Assembly: GCA_963803295.1 (NCBI GenBank)
Contig: CAWDMC010000023.1
Coordinates: forward strand, 434,001 to 498,000
From: CAWDMC01 sp963803295
Lineage (GTDB): Bacteria > Acidobacteriota > Terriglobia > UBA7540
Direction: 5' to 3'
DNA: 64,000 nt
The notes beneath the pieces were generated by a model. The model did no database searches, had not been told where the DNA came from, and saw only the letters and a program-made list of their open reading frames with translations. Of this stretch, positions 52,104-60,722 are shown in pieces (the first letter of the stretch is position 1; the number at the start of each line of letters is the position of its first letter). Made by a program: the position numbers and the translations under genes.

Positions 52104-53032
52104 GGTTGCGATCCCTGCCTTTCAAAGTGGAGTGTATAAAGAAGGCCCGCGCTGATGGTGGAAGAAAACCCCACGTTGCGCCCATCGAGAATGTGTCCGT
52201 AACTGAATTGGAAGAAGAGATTCGGCAGTTTCGGGATGGGCGCCATCGCCAAACCGCTCAACTTTGTGTAATTCATCCGGTTCGAAACGAAGGGCATATC
52301 CTGACGGCGAATATCCCCACCTCCCAAAGTCCGCTGCTGCGAAAGCATGACGGGGAACATGAAACCGTGCTTCAGGTAGCCGGCACTCAGGACATAGTTG
52401 AATTGATTGGGCATGGCTACCTGGTCGCTCAAATAAAGTTGGCCGTTGGTGTAGTAATAGGGCCTGTCCAACTTCACATTGCTGCGGAAGGTGTAGGCAG
52501 CGGAACCGTTCAAAAACCACCCTTTGTTAGCCTGAAAGAATAGGGTCATGCGTCCCGAGAGGTTCTTGCTCCCAAGCCCTATGGAGAGTGGCTGAAAATC
52601 GGGCGTGTAGTTGGTGAGCGGAATCGAGCCGGAAGCGACTCCAATCACTCGCAGGAAGCCGAGGCGGGTAAAGGGAACTTCGAGCAGATTGTACTTGGCC
52701 GCGAGCGTGAAATCCTGAAAGCCGCTTTGCCCCTTAAGAACTCCCTGGCTGGCGTTGGTCCAGACATAGGGAGCCAAGGCGATAATGTCGAGATGTTTGG
52801 TCAGGCCGTAGTTGGCAGTCCACGTGTTGGTCTGCGTGGTTAATGTTCCAATGTTGCCATTGGTGCGCTTGAGCGGGCCCTCCCAGTACTGGTTCCAACT
52901 GTCGTGAGTGTAGATATCGCCGCTGAAGAGCGTCTTCTTGGGGATCATGATGCCATCGTCGATCGTCTGCGCATGCAAAGTCGCGCCGGCGATGAGAATC
53001 CCCATAAGGGCAATTACAAGTCTTTTGAGCAT
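52100..53032 (-). CDS. outer-membrane beta-barrel protein (phenol MetA-like transporter family)
   Basis: From ATG 53032 (GGAG seven bases upstream) the protein has about 310 residues: a signal peptide (KRLVIALMGILIAGATLHAQ) and alternating beta strands such as WTANYGLTKHLDIIALAPYV, GFQDFTLAAKYNLLEVP, FFQANKGWFLNGSAAYTFRS and a terminal SAGLLYTLHFERQGS. This fits the MetA-pathway/transporter beta-barrel group found in outer membranes. It is translationally coupled to the haloperoxidase-like gene, suggesting an envelope function together. Confidence 0.75.
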   Translation of the reverse strand: MLKRLVIALMGILIAGATLHAQTIDDGIMIPKKTLFSGDIYTHDSWNQYWEGPLKRTNGNIGTLTTQTNTWTANYGLTKHLDIIALAPYVWTNASQGVLKGQSGFQDFTLAAKYNLLEVPFTRLGFLRVIGVASGSIPLTNYTPDFQPLSIGLGSKNLSGRMTLFFQANKGWFLNGSAAYTFRSNVKLDRPYYYTNGQLYLSDQVAMPNQFNYVLSAGYLKHGFMFPVMLSQQRTLGGGDIRRQDMPFVSNRMNYTKLSGLAMAPIPKLPNLFFQFSYGHILDGRNVGFSSTISAGLLYTLHFERQGSQP

Positions 53033-53515
53033 GGGTTCTCCGCTCCCCGGCGGGCGCACCTCAACGGAGCGGCCCATCGGCGTGTTGTCTATTCAGTTTG
53101 CCTTGTGAATTCAGGCCCTGCACGCACACGACCACCGCGGCGACGAGAGTCAGATCATCGCGACATAGTGATGGCAACCTGTGCGGCAATTTCTATTGAC
53201 TACTCAGGTCTTTTATTCAATCCAAGTGAACGTATGCACAGTACAGGTGTGCTGATTTGAGGTCAATAGTTGGAAGTCATTACTCGTTCTGCAATTTAAT
53301 GGCTATCCCAACGTACCCTTTGACGCCATGCATCCGAGGGTAAGAGCCGGATCGTTATAGCGAGCGTAGCGTGGAGTTTGCGGTTTTCAAACTTCGCGGC
53401 TTTGCTTCCGGACCGAGTCCGGCCGCTATTACTGGGCATTTACAAATCACCGTGGCGCTCAACTCTGTAGCGGCGCTGTCCCTTCGCTCCACTCAGGGCA
53501 GGCTCTCAGCGCCGA

Positions 53516-53554
53516 AAACGCCGGTGGGGACACCGGCGCTATAGTAAGGCCGTC
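53516..53554. repeat. dispersed hairpin repeat, copy 2
   Basis: Thirty-nine bases matching 13431-13469 with one difference. The hairpin CGCCGGTG-GGGA-CACCGGCG is intact. Similarity extends leftward to about 53446. Confidence 0.85.
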
Positions 53555-53588
53555 ACTATGATTTGTAATGCACAGTAGAACCGACACA

Positions 53589-53629
53589 GCCGAAGAGCCG
53601 CGGAGTTTCTAAGAAGCGAAACTCCGCGC
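53589..53629. repeat. 41-bp dispersed hairpin repeat, copy 2
   Basis: Identical to 50476-50516; an inverted repeat GCGGAGTTTC/GAAACTCCGC. Both copies have the same orientation, about 3.1 kb apart. Confidence 0.9.
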
Positions 53630-53798
53630 TACACGTGCTACGGTCTTTGATGGTAGCCACGCGAGGTGGCGCATACATCGCGTTCTGTGCGATGTGTGCG
53701 GTGCCACGGCTTACGCATTCGGAACGTCCGACCTGTTGGGCCGGCGAGCTGAAGCCATACGCTGGCGGTAGCCGGTGTCACTTTGTTCCGCGGTTACC

Positions 53799-54254
53799 CT
53801 ATTGGCGTGGGAAGTCGGTGGCGCGGCGCTGCCGCAGCATGAACAGATCATCCAGGCGCTGCTGCTCGCGGCGGGCCTGATCGAGCCGCCAGATTTCGAG
53901 TTGCCGGTCGCGCAGGTTCTCCAGGATCTTGCGCTGCTTTTGCGCTTCGCGATAGACGGCCTGCTGTTCGAGGCACTGCCGCTCGAGTTCCGCGATCTGC
54001 TTCATCACGATTTCCTCGCGCCGAGCCTGAGTCACAATAGATGTCGTCTGAAAATGAAAATCGGAGGCTGGCATTCCGGCCTGCATGGCTTCGGCGAGGC
54101 TGCCGGCGGCGAGCAGGCGTCCCTGTTTGAGGTCGTCGAGTTCGCGCCGCTTCTCCGCCAGGCGGCTGTTCACCAGCAGCAGGCGCTGGCGTTCGCGCTC
54201 CTCCAGCCCCTGGCGGAAGCGAAGCACGGGTTGGAGGGTGAAGTGAAAGGCCAT
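53799..54254 (-). CDS. fliJ: flagellar export chaperone FliJ
   Basis: FliJ is a small coiled-coil protein of the flagellar type III export apparatus that links the FliI ATPase to the export gate. The 151-residue sequence is almost wholly helical and charged, begins MAFHFTLQPVLRFRQGLEER (a typical FliJ N-terminus) and continues with heptads such as IAELERQCLEQQAVYREAQK. The family is poorly conserved, so placement after fliI supports the call. It is separated from fliI by the inserted DUF559 gene. Confidence 0.88.
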   Translation of the reverse strand: MAFHFTLQPVLRFRQGLEERERQRLLLVNSRLAEKRRELDDLKQGRLLAAGSLAEAMQAGMPASDFHFQTTSIVTQARREEIVMKQIAELERQCLEQQAVYREAQKQRKILENLRDRQLEIWRLDQARREQQRLDDLFMLRQRRATDFPRQ

Positions 54255-54274
54255 GGTATCGAATGGCGACGAGG

Positions 54275-54712
54275 TTACAACTCCCCTCCTCTCTGAGGAG
54301 GGGGCAAGGGGGTGGTGAGTCCTTTCTTTCGAGGAGGGGCAAGGGGGTGGTGAGGTCTTGTGGTGAGGTGTTGTCTAATGGTTTCCAACACCCCCTCAGG
54401 GTGCTCGAATACCGCACGGTTCTCGAAGCGGAGCACCCGGATGTCGTATCTGTTCAAAAACTCTGTACGCCGCAGGTCGTATTCAGAGGCGATCGAGTTG
54501 AAATGCCTTTCGCCGTCCAGTTCGATGGCCAGCTTGCACGCAGGGCAATAGAAATCCACCACATAGTGACCGATACTATGCTGCCGGCGAAACTTCCTGC
54601 CTGCCACTTTCGATCTCTGCAGTGCCTTCCAGAGGGCGGCTTCGGCGGGAGTCAGGGAGTGGCGGAGGTTTCTGCGGATTTCTTTCAAAGATTTTCGGTT
54701 GTGGAGTCTCAT
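54275..54712 (-). CDS. DUF559 (Vsr-like) endonuclease-domain protein
   Basis: The 145-residue protein matches DUF559: RHSLTPAEAALWKALQRSKV then GRKFRRQHSIGHYVVDFYCP, LAIELDGERHFN (the Asp and Glu of a PD-(D/E)xK-like site) and NRYDIRVLRFENRAV. This fold is shared with the very-short-patch repair nuclease. The last 25 residues are Pro-rich and encoded by a G/C-rich inverted repeat that also lies upstream of the gene. It interrupts the otherwise contiguous fliI-fliJ pair. The start is ATG 54712. DUF559 proteins of this kind often travel with flanking repeats; their biological role is unsettled. Confidence 0.88.
   Translation of the reverse strand: MRLHNRKSLKEIRRNLRHSLTPAEAALWKALQRSKVAGRKFRRQHSIGHYVVDFYCPACKLAIELDGERHFNSIASEYDLRRTEFLNRYDIRVLRFENRAVFEHPEGVLETIRQHLTTRPHHPLAPPRKKGLTTPLPPPQRGGEL
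54282..54354. repeat. DUF559-flanking inverted repeat, left side
   Basis: A copy at 54282-54319 contains the hairpin CCCCTCCTCTCTGAGGAGGG; a partial copy at 54331-54354 repeats GAGGAGGGGCAAGGGGGTGG. Its reverse complement closely matches 54716-54751 and 54810-54845. It encodes the C-terminal tail of the DUF559 protein. Confidence 0.9.
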
Positions 54713-54715
54713 TCC

Positions 54716-54845
54716 CACCACCCCCTGGCCCCCTCCTCAGAGAGGAGGGGAATTATGATGGCGCTGCCCACCATCCCGATGACGCTGTCACCACCTCGAT
54801 GGCGCCGCTCACCACCCCCTGGCCCCCTCCTCAGAGAGGAGGGGA
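54716..54845. repeat. DUF559-flanking inverted repeat, right side (two copies)
   Basis: Two identical 36-bp copies (54716-54751, 54810-54845) start CACCACCCCCTGGCCCCCTC. They stand in opposite orientation to the copies at 54282-54354, so the DUF559 gene is bracketed by inverted repeats. The second copy may mark a longer unit. Confidence 0.9.
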
Positions 54846-54891
54846 GTTTTGAAGCCATCCGGCCGTCTCACCTTCTTACCCCGCCAAACCG

Positions 54892-54963
54892 CACTTGTCC
54901 CGCCAATGCACTTGTCCCGCCAAACCGCACTTATCACGCCAATGCACTTATCCCGCCAAGGCG
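54892..54963. repeat. 36-bp tandem duplication at the fliI 3' end
   Basis: A compound unit (19 bp CGCCAAACCGCACTTGTCC plus 17 bp CGCCAATGCACTTGTCC) occurs twice, at 54892-54927 and 54928-54963, with GTCC changed to ATCA or ATCC in the second. The fliI stop codon lies inside the second copy. Confidence 0.85.
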
Positions 54964-56264
54964 AGCAAAGCCGCCCGGCTCTGCTCGAAGCTCGTTTTGT
55001 CTTCCGCGCCCTGCTGCAGGAAACTGTTGATCGACGGCAGTGAGACCACCGCCTGATCCAAGACGGGATCGAGACCCTTCTGGTAAGCTCCAACCCGGAT
55101 CAGATCTTCGGCGCTCGCGTAAGCGGCCAGGAGCTTGCGCAGGGAGCGAGCTTTGGTTAGGTGTTCTTTGGCAGCCACGGACGACATGAGACGGCTGAGA
55201 CTGTCGAGCACGGAAATCGGCGGATAGTGGTTCTGGATGGCAATGCGGCGGTCGAGCACGATGTGTCCATCGAGCAGAGCGCGGACCGCGTCTACCAGCG
55301 GGTCCTGCTGGTCGTCGCCCTCCATGAGCACGGTGTAGAACGCGGTGATGCTGCCCTTGCCGAAGTTCCCGGCGCGCTCGATCAGTTTCGCCAGCATGGT
55401 GAACACCGAGGGTGTGTAACCCTTGGCAGTGGGTGGCTCGCCGGCGGCCAAGCCAATCTCGCGCTGGGCCATGGCCACGCGAGTAAGCGAATCCACCACC
55501 AGGAGCACGTGCTTGCCGCGCGAGCAGAAATACTCCGCCACCGAGGTGGCTGCCAGCGCGGCCCGGATGCGCAGCAGCGGCGATTGATCGGAGGTGGATG
55601 CGACTACCACCGACCGCCTTCGGCCCTCTTCACCCAGCGCGTCTTCCAGGAACATACGGACTTCGCGGCCGCGTTCGCCCACCAGCGCCAGCACCGTGAC
55701 ATCAGCGGCGCTGCCACGCGCCATCATGCCGATCAGGGTGCTCTTGCCCACGCCCGATCCGCCGAAGATGCCGATGCGCTGTCCGCGGCCGCAGGTGATA
55801 AAACCGTCGATCGCCCTGATTCCGCATCCTAAGGGCTCGGTAATCGGATTGCGCTCGAGTGGCAGCGGCGGAGCGGAGTTGAGTGGCCAGCTGTGGCGAG
55901 CGCGAAACTCCGGTCCCGAGTCGATGGGATACCCGCTCGCGTCAATCACCCGGCCCAGCAAACCGTCGCCAACGCGGATCGCCGGCTGCTCCCCCCAAGT
56001 AACAATTCGATCGCCGTAACGTATGCCGGCTGGGCGTCCCAGCGTCATGGAAAGCACGTGGGAGCCTCGAAAACCGATCACCTCGCCCGCATAGATATGG
56101 CCGGCACGGTCGACGATTTCGCAGCGCTCGCCGAGCGAGCAGAAGGGTCCCTCCGACTCGATGAGCTGTCCCACCGACTTGGTAACGCGGCCTGACCAGC
56201 GGGTGGTCGATCGCTCTTCGAGATAGCGGAAGAAGGGATTCAGCATCCCTTGTCCTTGGTCCAT
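54948..56264 (-). CDS. fliI: flagellum-specific ATPase FliI
   Basis: FliI is the hexameric ATPase of the flagellar export apparatus. The protein has 438 residues with the F1-beta-like core: Walker A IFGGSGVGKSTLIGMMARG (about 164-172), VALVGERGREVRMFL region, Walker B HVLLVVDSLTRVAMAQREIG, and GSITAFYTVLMEGDD. The DSLTR and AYQKG segments are typical of FliI rather than a rotary synthase beta subunit. ATG codons at 56264 and 56246 are both possible starts. Its 3' end carries a tandem repeat. It follows fliH by 85 bases. Confidence 0.95.
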   Translation of the reverse strand: MDQGQGMLNPFFRYLEERSTTRWSGRVTKSVGQLIESEGPFCSLGERCEIVDRAGHIYAGEVIGFRGSHVLSMTLGRPAGIRYGDRIVTWGEQPAIRVGDGLLGRVIDASGYPIDSGPEFRARHSWPLNSAPPLPLERNPITEPLGCGIRAIDGFITCGRGQRIGIFGGSGVGKSTLIGMMARGSAADVTVLALVGERGREVRMFLEDALGEEGRRRSVVVASTSDQSPLLRIRAALAATSVAEYFCSRGKHVLLVVDSLTRVAMAQREIGLAAGEPPTAKGYTPSVFTMLAKLIERAGNFGKGSITAFYTVLMEGDDQQDPLVDAVRALLDGHIVLDRRIAIQNHYPPISVLDSLSRLMSSVAAKEHLTKARSLRKLLAAYASAEDLIRVGAYQKGLDPVLDQAVVSLPSINSFLQQGAEDKTSFEQSRAALLALAG

Positions 56265-56348
56265 CGTCGGTTGTCCCTTGTCGATTTGCCTCGCTGGAAC
56301 CGGGAGATTCCCTAGCCCCGCAGGGGCGGCCTATCCCAGCACAAACGA

Positions 56349-57044
56349 CTACTCCGGTTTTACCGCCAGCAAGTCAAAGAAGCCATTCTCGATTTCTTTG
56401 ATCTGCCTTTCGATGGAAAGTTCTGTGGTGCCGACTTCAGTTTCGAGCACGCATTCGCCGGCGGCGATGGCGGTATCGGCGACTACTTCCGGATTTGGCT
56501 CCAGACCCTCCTGGCTGTCCAGCAGGTCGATCCAACGGCTAACCTCGCCCGGCGGCACGCGCAATTTGACGCTGCTGCCGGTTGAGATCTTCTCCAGCGC
56601 CACGCGGACCATGCCGGCCATCAGCATCGGATCCATTTGGGCTTCCCGGTGCAGGATCTTGCGGGCGATGGAGAGCGCCAGGCTTACAACTTCGGTCTCG
56701 ACCCGCTGGTAATAGGACTGTTTCTCGTGGCCGAATTCTCCAAGCGCCTTGTTGATGCGGGCCCGTTCTGCCGTCAAGAGTTTATCGAGCTCGCCGCGCA
56801 GGCGGGACTCGGCCTCGCGAAATCCGGCTTCATAGGCGCGTTGTTCACGAGCGGCCAGTTCTTCTGGAGTCGGACCCTTGGGTGGCGAGGATCCCCACAA
56901 TACGTGCACGCTCGGGTCCAACCGGCCTCCACCCGCGTCGACGCCGTATCCATCTCCGTTTACCGGGCGATAGACAAACGCCTCGGTTCCCAATTGTTCG
57001 CTGATCTGCCGGTCGAGCACCCTGGTTCTAGACAACGTAGGCAT
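56349..57044 (-). CDS. fliH: flagellar assembly protein FliH
   Basis: FliH binds FliI as a stator-like regulator at the base of the export apparatus. The 231-residue protein has a helical middle (LAAREQRAYEAGFREAESRL with the GxxxG-like small-residue spacing) and the conserved C-terminal SLALSIARKILHREAQMDP and RVPPGEVSRW segments. It overlaps the fliG 3' end by 17 bases, which indicates coupling. The N-terminal 60 residues are variable, as is usual in the family. Confidence 0.9.
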   Translation of the reverse strand: MPTLSRTRVLDRQISEQLGTEAFVYRPVNGDGYGVDAGGGRLDPSVHVLWGSSPPKGPTPEELAAREQRAYEAGFREAESRLRGELDKLLTAERARINKALGEFGHEKQSYYQRVETEVVSLALSIARKILHREAQMDPMLMAGMVRVALEKISTGSSVKLRVPPGEVSRWIDLLDSQEGLEPNPEVVADTAIAAGECVLETEVGTTELSIERQIKEIENGFFDLLAVKPE

Positions 57045-58053
57045 CTTCCACCTCGTTCTTCAATGTCAACTTGCCCTCCGCTTCGAGCTTCCGAGCGAGG
57101 TCGACGATCTCCTGCTGGGCGGCGGAAACATCGCGCGCCCGCACGGGACCCATGGCATCCATGTCTTCCGTGAGCATTTCCACGGCGCGGGAAGACATCA
57201 CCTTGCACATATGCGCTTTTAGTTCCGGCGTGGCGCGTTTCAGGGCGAGGGCCAGATTCTTTTTATCGACCTGACCGACGATTTCACGGATGGCAGCCTC
57301 GGGCACGGCAATCAGGTCTTCAAACGTGAACATCACATTGCGAATGGAAAGAGCCAGTTTGGGATCCTGCTGTTCGATTGCGTCCAGGACCGCCTTGCTA
57401 ACCGGAGCCTCGATTCGATTGAGCAGGTCCGCCACCGCGTCAATGCCACCGTACGCCAGCCGGTTCTGCTTGCCCAGGCCCTGAATCTTGCGGTGCAGCA
57501 CGGAAATGATCTTCTGCACCATTTCGGGCGAGAACTGGCGAAGCTTGGCCAGCCGTTCGATGACTTCGGCCCGCCGTATTTCGGGTAGAAGCGTGAGCAG
57601 CGCCGAAGACGATTTGGCGCCCAGGTGGGCGAGCAGCAAAGCTACGGTTTGCGCATGTTCGCCCTCGACCAGTTTGGCCAATTGCTGGGGGTCCGCTTTC
57701 TGCAGCACGTCCAGGTCTTTCAGCGAAACTTCCTGGCTGCGCATCACCTGGTTCAGCAGCTCCTTGGCCGCGATCTCTCCAAAAGCCGAAACCAGCAGCT
57801 TCTCCGCATACTCCAGACCACCCTTGGCGAGGTAGTCGCGAGTAAGAGCCAGCTTATCGAACTCTTCCAATACCTGAATCGCCTGTTCGCGCGGAATATA
57901 GTCGAGGTCGGCGATCTCGCGAGTGAGCGATTCCACCTGCTCCTGGTTGAGCTGACGATAAATCTCGCCGGCCGCCTTGTCGCCCAACAGCACGACCAGG
58001 ATGGCCGCTTTGCGTAGTCCGGGGATTTTGGGTGCTAATACTGGTAGGGGCAT
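57028..58053 (-). CDS. fliG: flagellar motor switch protein FliG
   Basis: FliG is the rotor component that contacts the stator and the MS ring. The 341 residues are typical. N-terminal LRKAAILVVLLGDKAAGEIY and EIADLDYIPREQ mark the FliF-binding domain; the middle EHAQTVALLLAHLGAKSSS carries the EHPQ-like motif; the C-terminal domain includes MFTFEDLIAVPEAAIREIVG and the charged torque helix around VDKKNLALALKRATPEL. It lies 75 bases after fliF. Confidence 0.95.
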   Translation of the reverse strand: MPLPVLAPKIPGLRKAAILVVLLGDKAAGEIYRQLNQEQVESLTREIADLDYIPREQAIQVLEEFDKLALTRDYLAKGGLEYAEKLLVSAFGEIAAKELLNQVMRSQEVSLKDLDVLQKADPQQLAKLVEGEHAQTVALLLAHLGAKSSSALLTLLPEIRRAEVIERLAKLRQFSPEMVQKIISVLHRKIQGLGKQNRLAYGGIDAVADLLNRIEAPVSKAVLDAIEQQDPKLALSIRNVMFTFEDLIAVPEAAIREIVGQVDKKNLALALKRATPELKAHMCKVMSSRAVEMLTEDMDAMGPVRARDVSAAQQEIVDLARKLEAEGKLTLKNEVEDAYVV

Positions 58054-58128
58054 GAAACTTACCCTTCGAAAATCAGTTGGCCGTTAGCGCCGTGCCTTCT
58101 AGCGGCGCGGTGGCCGGCATCTCGGCTC

Positions 58129-59838
58129 CTAACGCTGTGCAATCCAATCCTGCACGAGACGGCCAATCTCCTCAGGCTCTTTCGCGACTTTATCGATTAC
58201 GGCGGCGCGAAGTGCGTCCGCGCGCTTCGCTTCCGGGCTTTCATCGGACAGCACCGGCGCGGCCAAGGCGCTCACGTCGGCCGCAGCGGCGGCGGGCACC
58301 GCCGTGGGTGCGGCCCCCAGCGCTGCCTGGTTCACGGCCGCCAACGCCCGCTCGCGCGTTTTGGCCGTCTGGCGGAAGGTCAACATCATCTGCTTCTTAA
58401 CCGGACGCAGCACCAAGAGGTAAACCAGCAGGAACAGGATCCCGAGCGGCACATAACGCAGCAGAGAAGAATACTGTCCAACGTAAGGCGCCAGCCGGTC
58501 TGCCACCGTCTTTTTCTGCAACTCATTCTTGGCGGGCGGCGAGAAGCTGATGTTCTCGACCGTGAGCCGGTCGCCGCGCGTCGGATCCATACCGAGCGAA
58601 GAGAGCGCCAGGTTCTCGATCTGCTTCAACTCCTCGGGACTGCGCTTGCGGTGCGATTCCACCATGTTGCCGTCGGAACCCTTGCTGGTATCGCTGGCGT
58701 CGTCCACCAGCACGGAGGCGTAAATGCGCTTGATGCTCCCGGCTGGTTCAACCATGTGCTTCACCAGCCGGCTAACAGCGTAGGTCTTGTTGTCGTTAAA
58801 AATCGTCCCGGCATCATCGGAGTTATTGGCCTGGGTCGCGTCGGGTGTTTTCTGAGCGTTCGCGGCACTGGCAGCGTTAGCTGGCGGCTTGGGCGGATTC
58901 GCCTGGTCGTTGGGCGAGTTACTGGTGACGCCGGGAACCCCCGCGGCGGCCGAATCGGGCGAGCCGCCCTCCGTCGACACTTGTGAAGTTAGGACCGCCG
59001 AGCCCTTGGGATCGTAGGTTTCCTGAGTGCTGTCGGTGGAGGCAAGTTGATACTCGACATTCACCGCTGCCCGCACGTGTTCAGGGCCCAGCACTGGCCC
59101 GAGCGTCGTCACCAATTTGGCGACCAGCGCATTCTCAATTTCCGAGGGGTTCTGCGAACCCTGTCCTTTGCCATGAGAGAACAGCGGCACCCGTCCATTG
59201 GCATCCACGATGGCGACATCCTCGGGTCGCAGGTTGTCGACCGAGCTTGACACCAGGTAGGCGATCCCACTCAGGGTCTCTTCCGAGAGCCGTGCGCCCC
59301 GAAGCTTCACCAGCACCGCGGCCTTGGCCGGGCGCTCCTGTTCGGTGAACAACGATTCGCGAGGCAGCACCAGATGCACGCGGCAGGATTCCACTTCGCC
59401 GATCGAAACGATCGTACGTTCCAGTTCGCCCTCCAGCGCCCGCTGAAAGTTGACCTTTTCCGAAAAGTCGCTGCCGGCCCAATTCGGCTTATCGAAAAGC
59501 TCGAAACCCTGCCGCCCTGTCTGGGGCAGACCCTGGGCGGCAAGCTGCAGGCGTACCTTATCCACCATGCCGGCCGGTACGCTCAGCGTCGTGCCATCGG
59601 TGGAGAGCTTCGCCTGAACATTCTGCGTGGCCAGCCGCGCGAGCAGAGACTGTCCTTCGTTGGGCGCCAGATTCGCGTACAAGGTGGTGTACTCGCTCCG
59701 GTCCAGCATGAAGACCAGCCCTGCGACAGTGGCGGCCGCTGCCACCACACTGGCGATCAGCGTCATCCGCTGGCGAAAGGACAGGCCAAGCAGGAAGCTC
59801 CGTATTTGCCCGAAAATCTGGTTTCCGTCGAGCGCCAT
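58129..59838 (-). CDS. fliF: flagellar MS-ring protein FliF
   Basis: FliF builds the MS ring in the cytoplasmic membrane. The 569-residue protein has an N-terminal membrane helix (LIASVVAAAATVAGLVFML, about 26-44), the YscJ/RBM domains (LYANLAPNEGQSLLARL, VHLVLPRESLFTEQERPAKA, LRGARLSEETLSGIAYLVSS), a disordered Asn/Ala/Pro-rich insert around 295-345, and a second membrane helix (LGILFLLVYLLVLRPVKKQ, about 468-486). The C-terminal helix (EEIGRLVQDWIAQR) binds FliG. Confidence 0.95.
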   Translation of the reverse strand: MALDGNQIFGQIRSFLLGLSFRQRMTLIASVVAAAATVAGLVFMLDRSEYTTLYANLAPNEGQSLLARLATQNVQAKLSTDGTTLSVPAGMVDKVRLQLAAQGLPQTGRQGFELFDKPNWAGSDFSEKVNFQRALEGELERTIVSIGEVESCRVHLVLPRESLFTEQERPAKAAVLVKLRGARLSEETLSGIAYLVSSSVDNLRPEDVAIVDANGRVPLFSHGKGQGSQNPSEIENALVAKLVTTLGPVLGPEHVRAAVNVEYQLASTDSTQETYDPKGSAVLTSQVSTEGGSPDSAAAGVPGVTSNSPNDQANPPKPPANAASAANAQKTPDATQANNSDDAGTIFNDNKTYAVSRLVKHMVEPAGSIKRIYASVLVDDASDTSKGSDGNMVESHRKRSPEELKQIENLALSSLGMDPTRGDRLTVENISFSPPAKNELQKKTVADRLAPYVGQYSSLLRYVPLGILFLLVYLLVLRPVKKQMMLTFRQTAKTRERALAAVNQAALGAAPTAVPAAAAADVSALAAPVLSDESPEAKRADALRAAVIDKVAKEPEEIGRLVQDWIAQR

Positions 59839-59869
59839 CGCTTGTCACTCGTTGCCCGTTGCAGGTCTC

Positions 59870-60181
59870 TCAGAATTGCATCTGAGAAATCTCTTGATAA
59901 GCTGCCACAATCTTATTCCGCACCTGCATCACCAGTTGGAAGGAAAGGTCCGCCTTCTCCACCGCAACCATGGTTGACTGCACGTCGGCCGCCTTGCCCG
60001 TTACCAATCCCGCTACCTTCTTGTCGGCTTCGCTCTGCACCTGCTGGGCCTGATCGAGAGTCTTCGTCAGCGTATCGAAAAATCCAGGCTGTTCCACCTG
60101 AGTGGTGGGAGACGCAGGGCGAATCTCCCGCTGGAAGCGTCCCGGATCAATCGGAGGAAGTCCTGAAATGATGTTACTCAT
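59870..60181 (-). CDS. fliE: flagellar hook-basal body protein FliE
   Basis: FliE connects the MS ring to the proximal rod. The 103-residue protein shows the family pattern FFDTLTKTLDQAQQVQSEAD, then VQSTMVAVEKADLSFQLVMQ and RNKIVAAYQEISQMQF at the C-terminus. The N-terminus is variable. It is 103 bases after flgC and 31 bases before fliF, in the usual flgB-flgC-fliE-fliF order. Confidence 0.95.
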   Translation of the reverse strand: MSNIISGLPPIDPGRFQREIRPASPTTQVEQPGFFDTLTKTLDQAQQVQSEADKKVAGLVTGKAADVQSTMVAVEKADLSFQLVMQVRNKIVAAYQEISQMQF

Positions 60182-60284
60182 GGGTGTCTCGCCTGGTCTC
60201 GATTTCCCGCCTGAGAGCGCTATTCGTGAAGCGGGATGCCTTAATTCGATGCTTGCTCAAGAGTGCTTCTCTTTCCGCTGCTTT

Positions 60285-60719
60285 CTAGGTCAAGATCTGC
60301 AGGGTTTGCTGAATCATATCCTTGGTTGACTGCACGGCGGAGATGTTCAATTGGTACGAACGGGCCGCACCCATTAGATCGACCAATTCGCCCATCGGGT
60401 TGATATTGGGAAAATCCACGTAGCCCTGGGTGTCGGCATCAGGATGTCCTGGATCGAAACGGCGCAGCGCGGGTGAGTTATCGGTGACCACCTGGGTGAT
60501 GTGCACGCCACGTGCGGCGGCATCGGCCGAAGAGAGCGCGGCTGCGAAGCCGCCTCCCATCTTCTCAGTGCTGAAGACAACTGACTTGCGCTGGTAGGGA
60601 CCGCCTGTCGCGGTGTGCGTGGTCTCCGCATTGGCCAGGTTCGAGGCCACCACTTCCGCGCGCTGCCGCTCTGCCTTTAAGGCGGAAGCACTGATATCGA
60701 GTACGTTGAAGAGGTCCAT
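60285..60719 (-). CDS. flgC: flagellar basal-body rod protein FlgC
   Basis: FlgC forms part of the proximal rod. The 144-residue protein has the N-terminal rod signature DISASALKAERQRAEVVASN then LANAETTHTATGG, and the C-terminal NINPMGELVDLMGAARSYQL plus NISAVQSTKDMIQQTLQILT. Its start lies three bases after the flgB stop. Confidence 0.95.
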   Translation of the reverse strand: MDLFNVLDISASALKAERQRAEVVASNLANAETTHTATGGPYQRKSVVFSTEKMGGGFAAALSSADAAARGVHITQVVTDNSPALRRFDPGHPDADTQGYVDFPNINPMGELVDLMGAARSYQLNISAVQSTKDMIQQTLQILT

Positions 60720-60722
60720 CGG

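Larger units (their letters stand above)
53033..53798. other. long intergenic region rich in dispersed repeats
   Basis: About 770 bases without a credible gene. It holds one copy of the CGCCGGTG hairpin repeat (53516-53554) and one of the 41-bp hairpin repeat (53589-53629), plus GCGTAGCGTGGAGTTTGCGG-type sequence near 53362 related to the latter. The left part must contain the promoter of the outer-membrane protein gene. The right part follows fliJ and may hold its terminator. Confidence 0.5.

Noticed and set aside
54892..54963. Possible CRISPR-like or site-specific repeat at the fliI end
   Set aside because: It is only a two-copy tandem duplication overlapping a stop codon, with no spacers.
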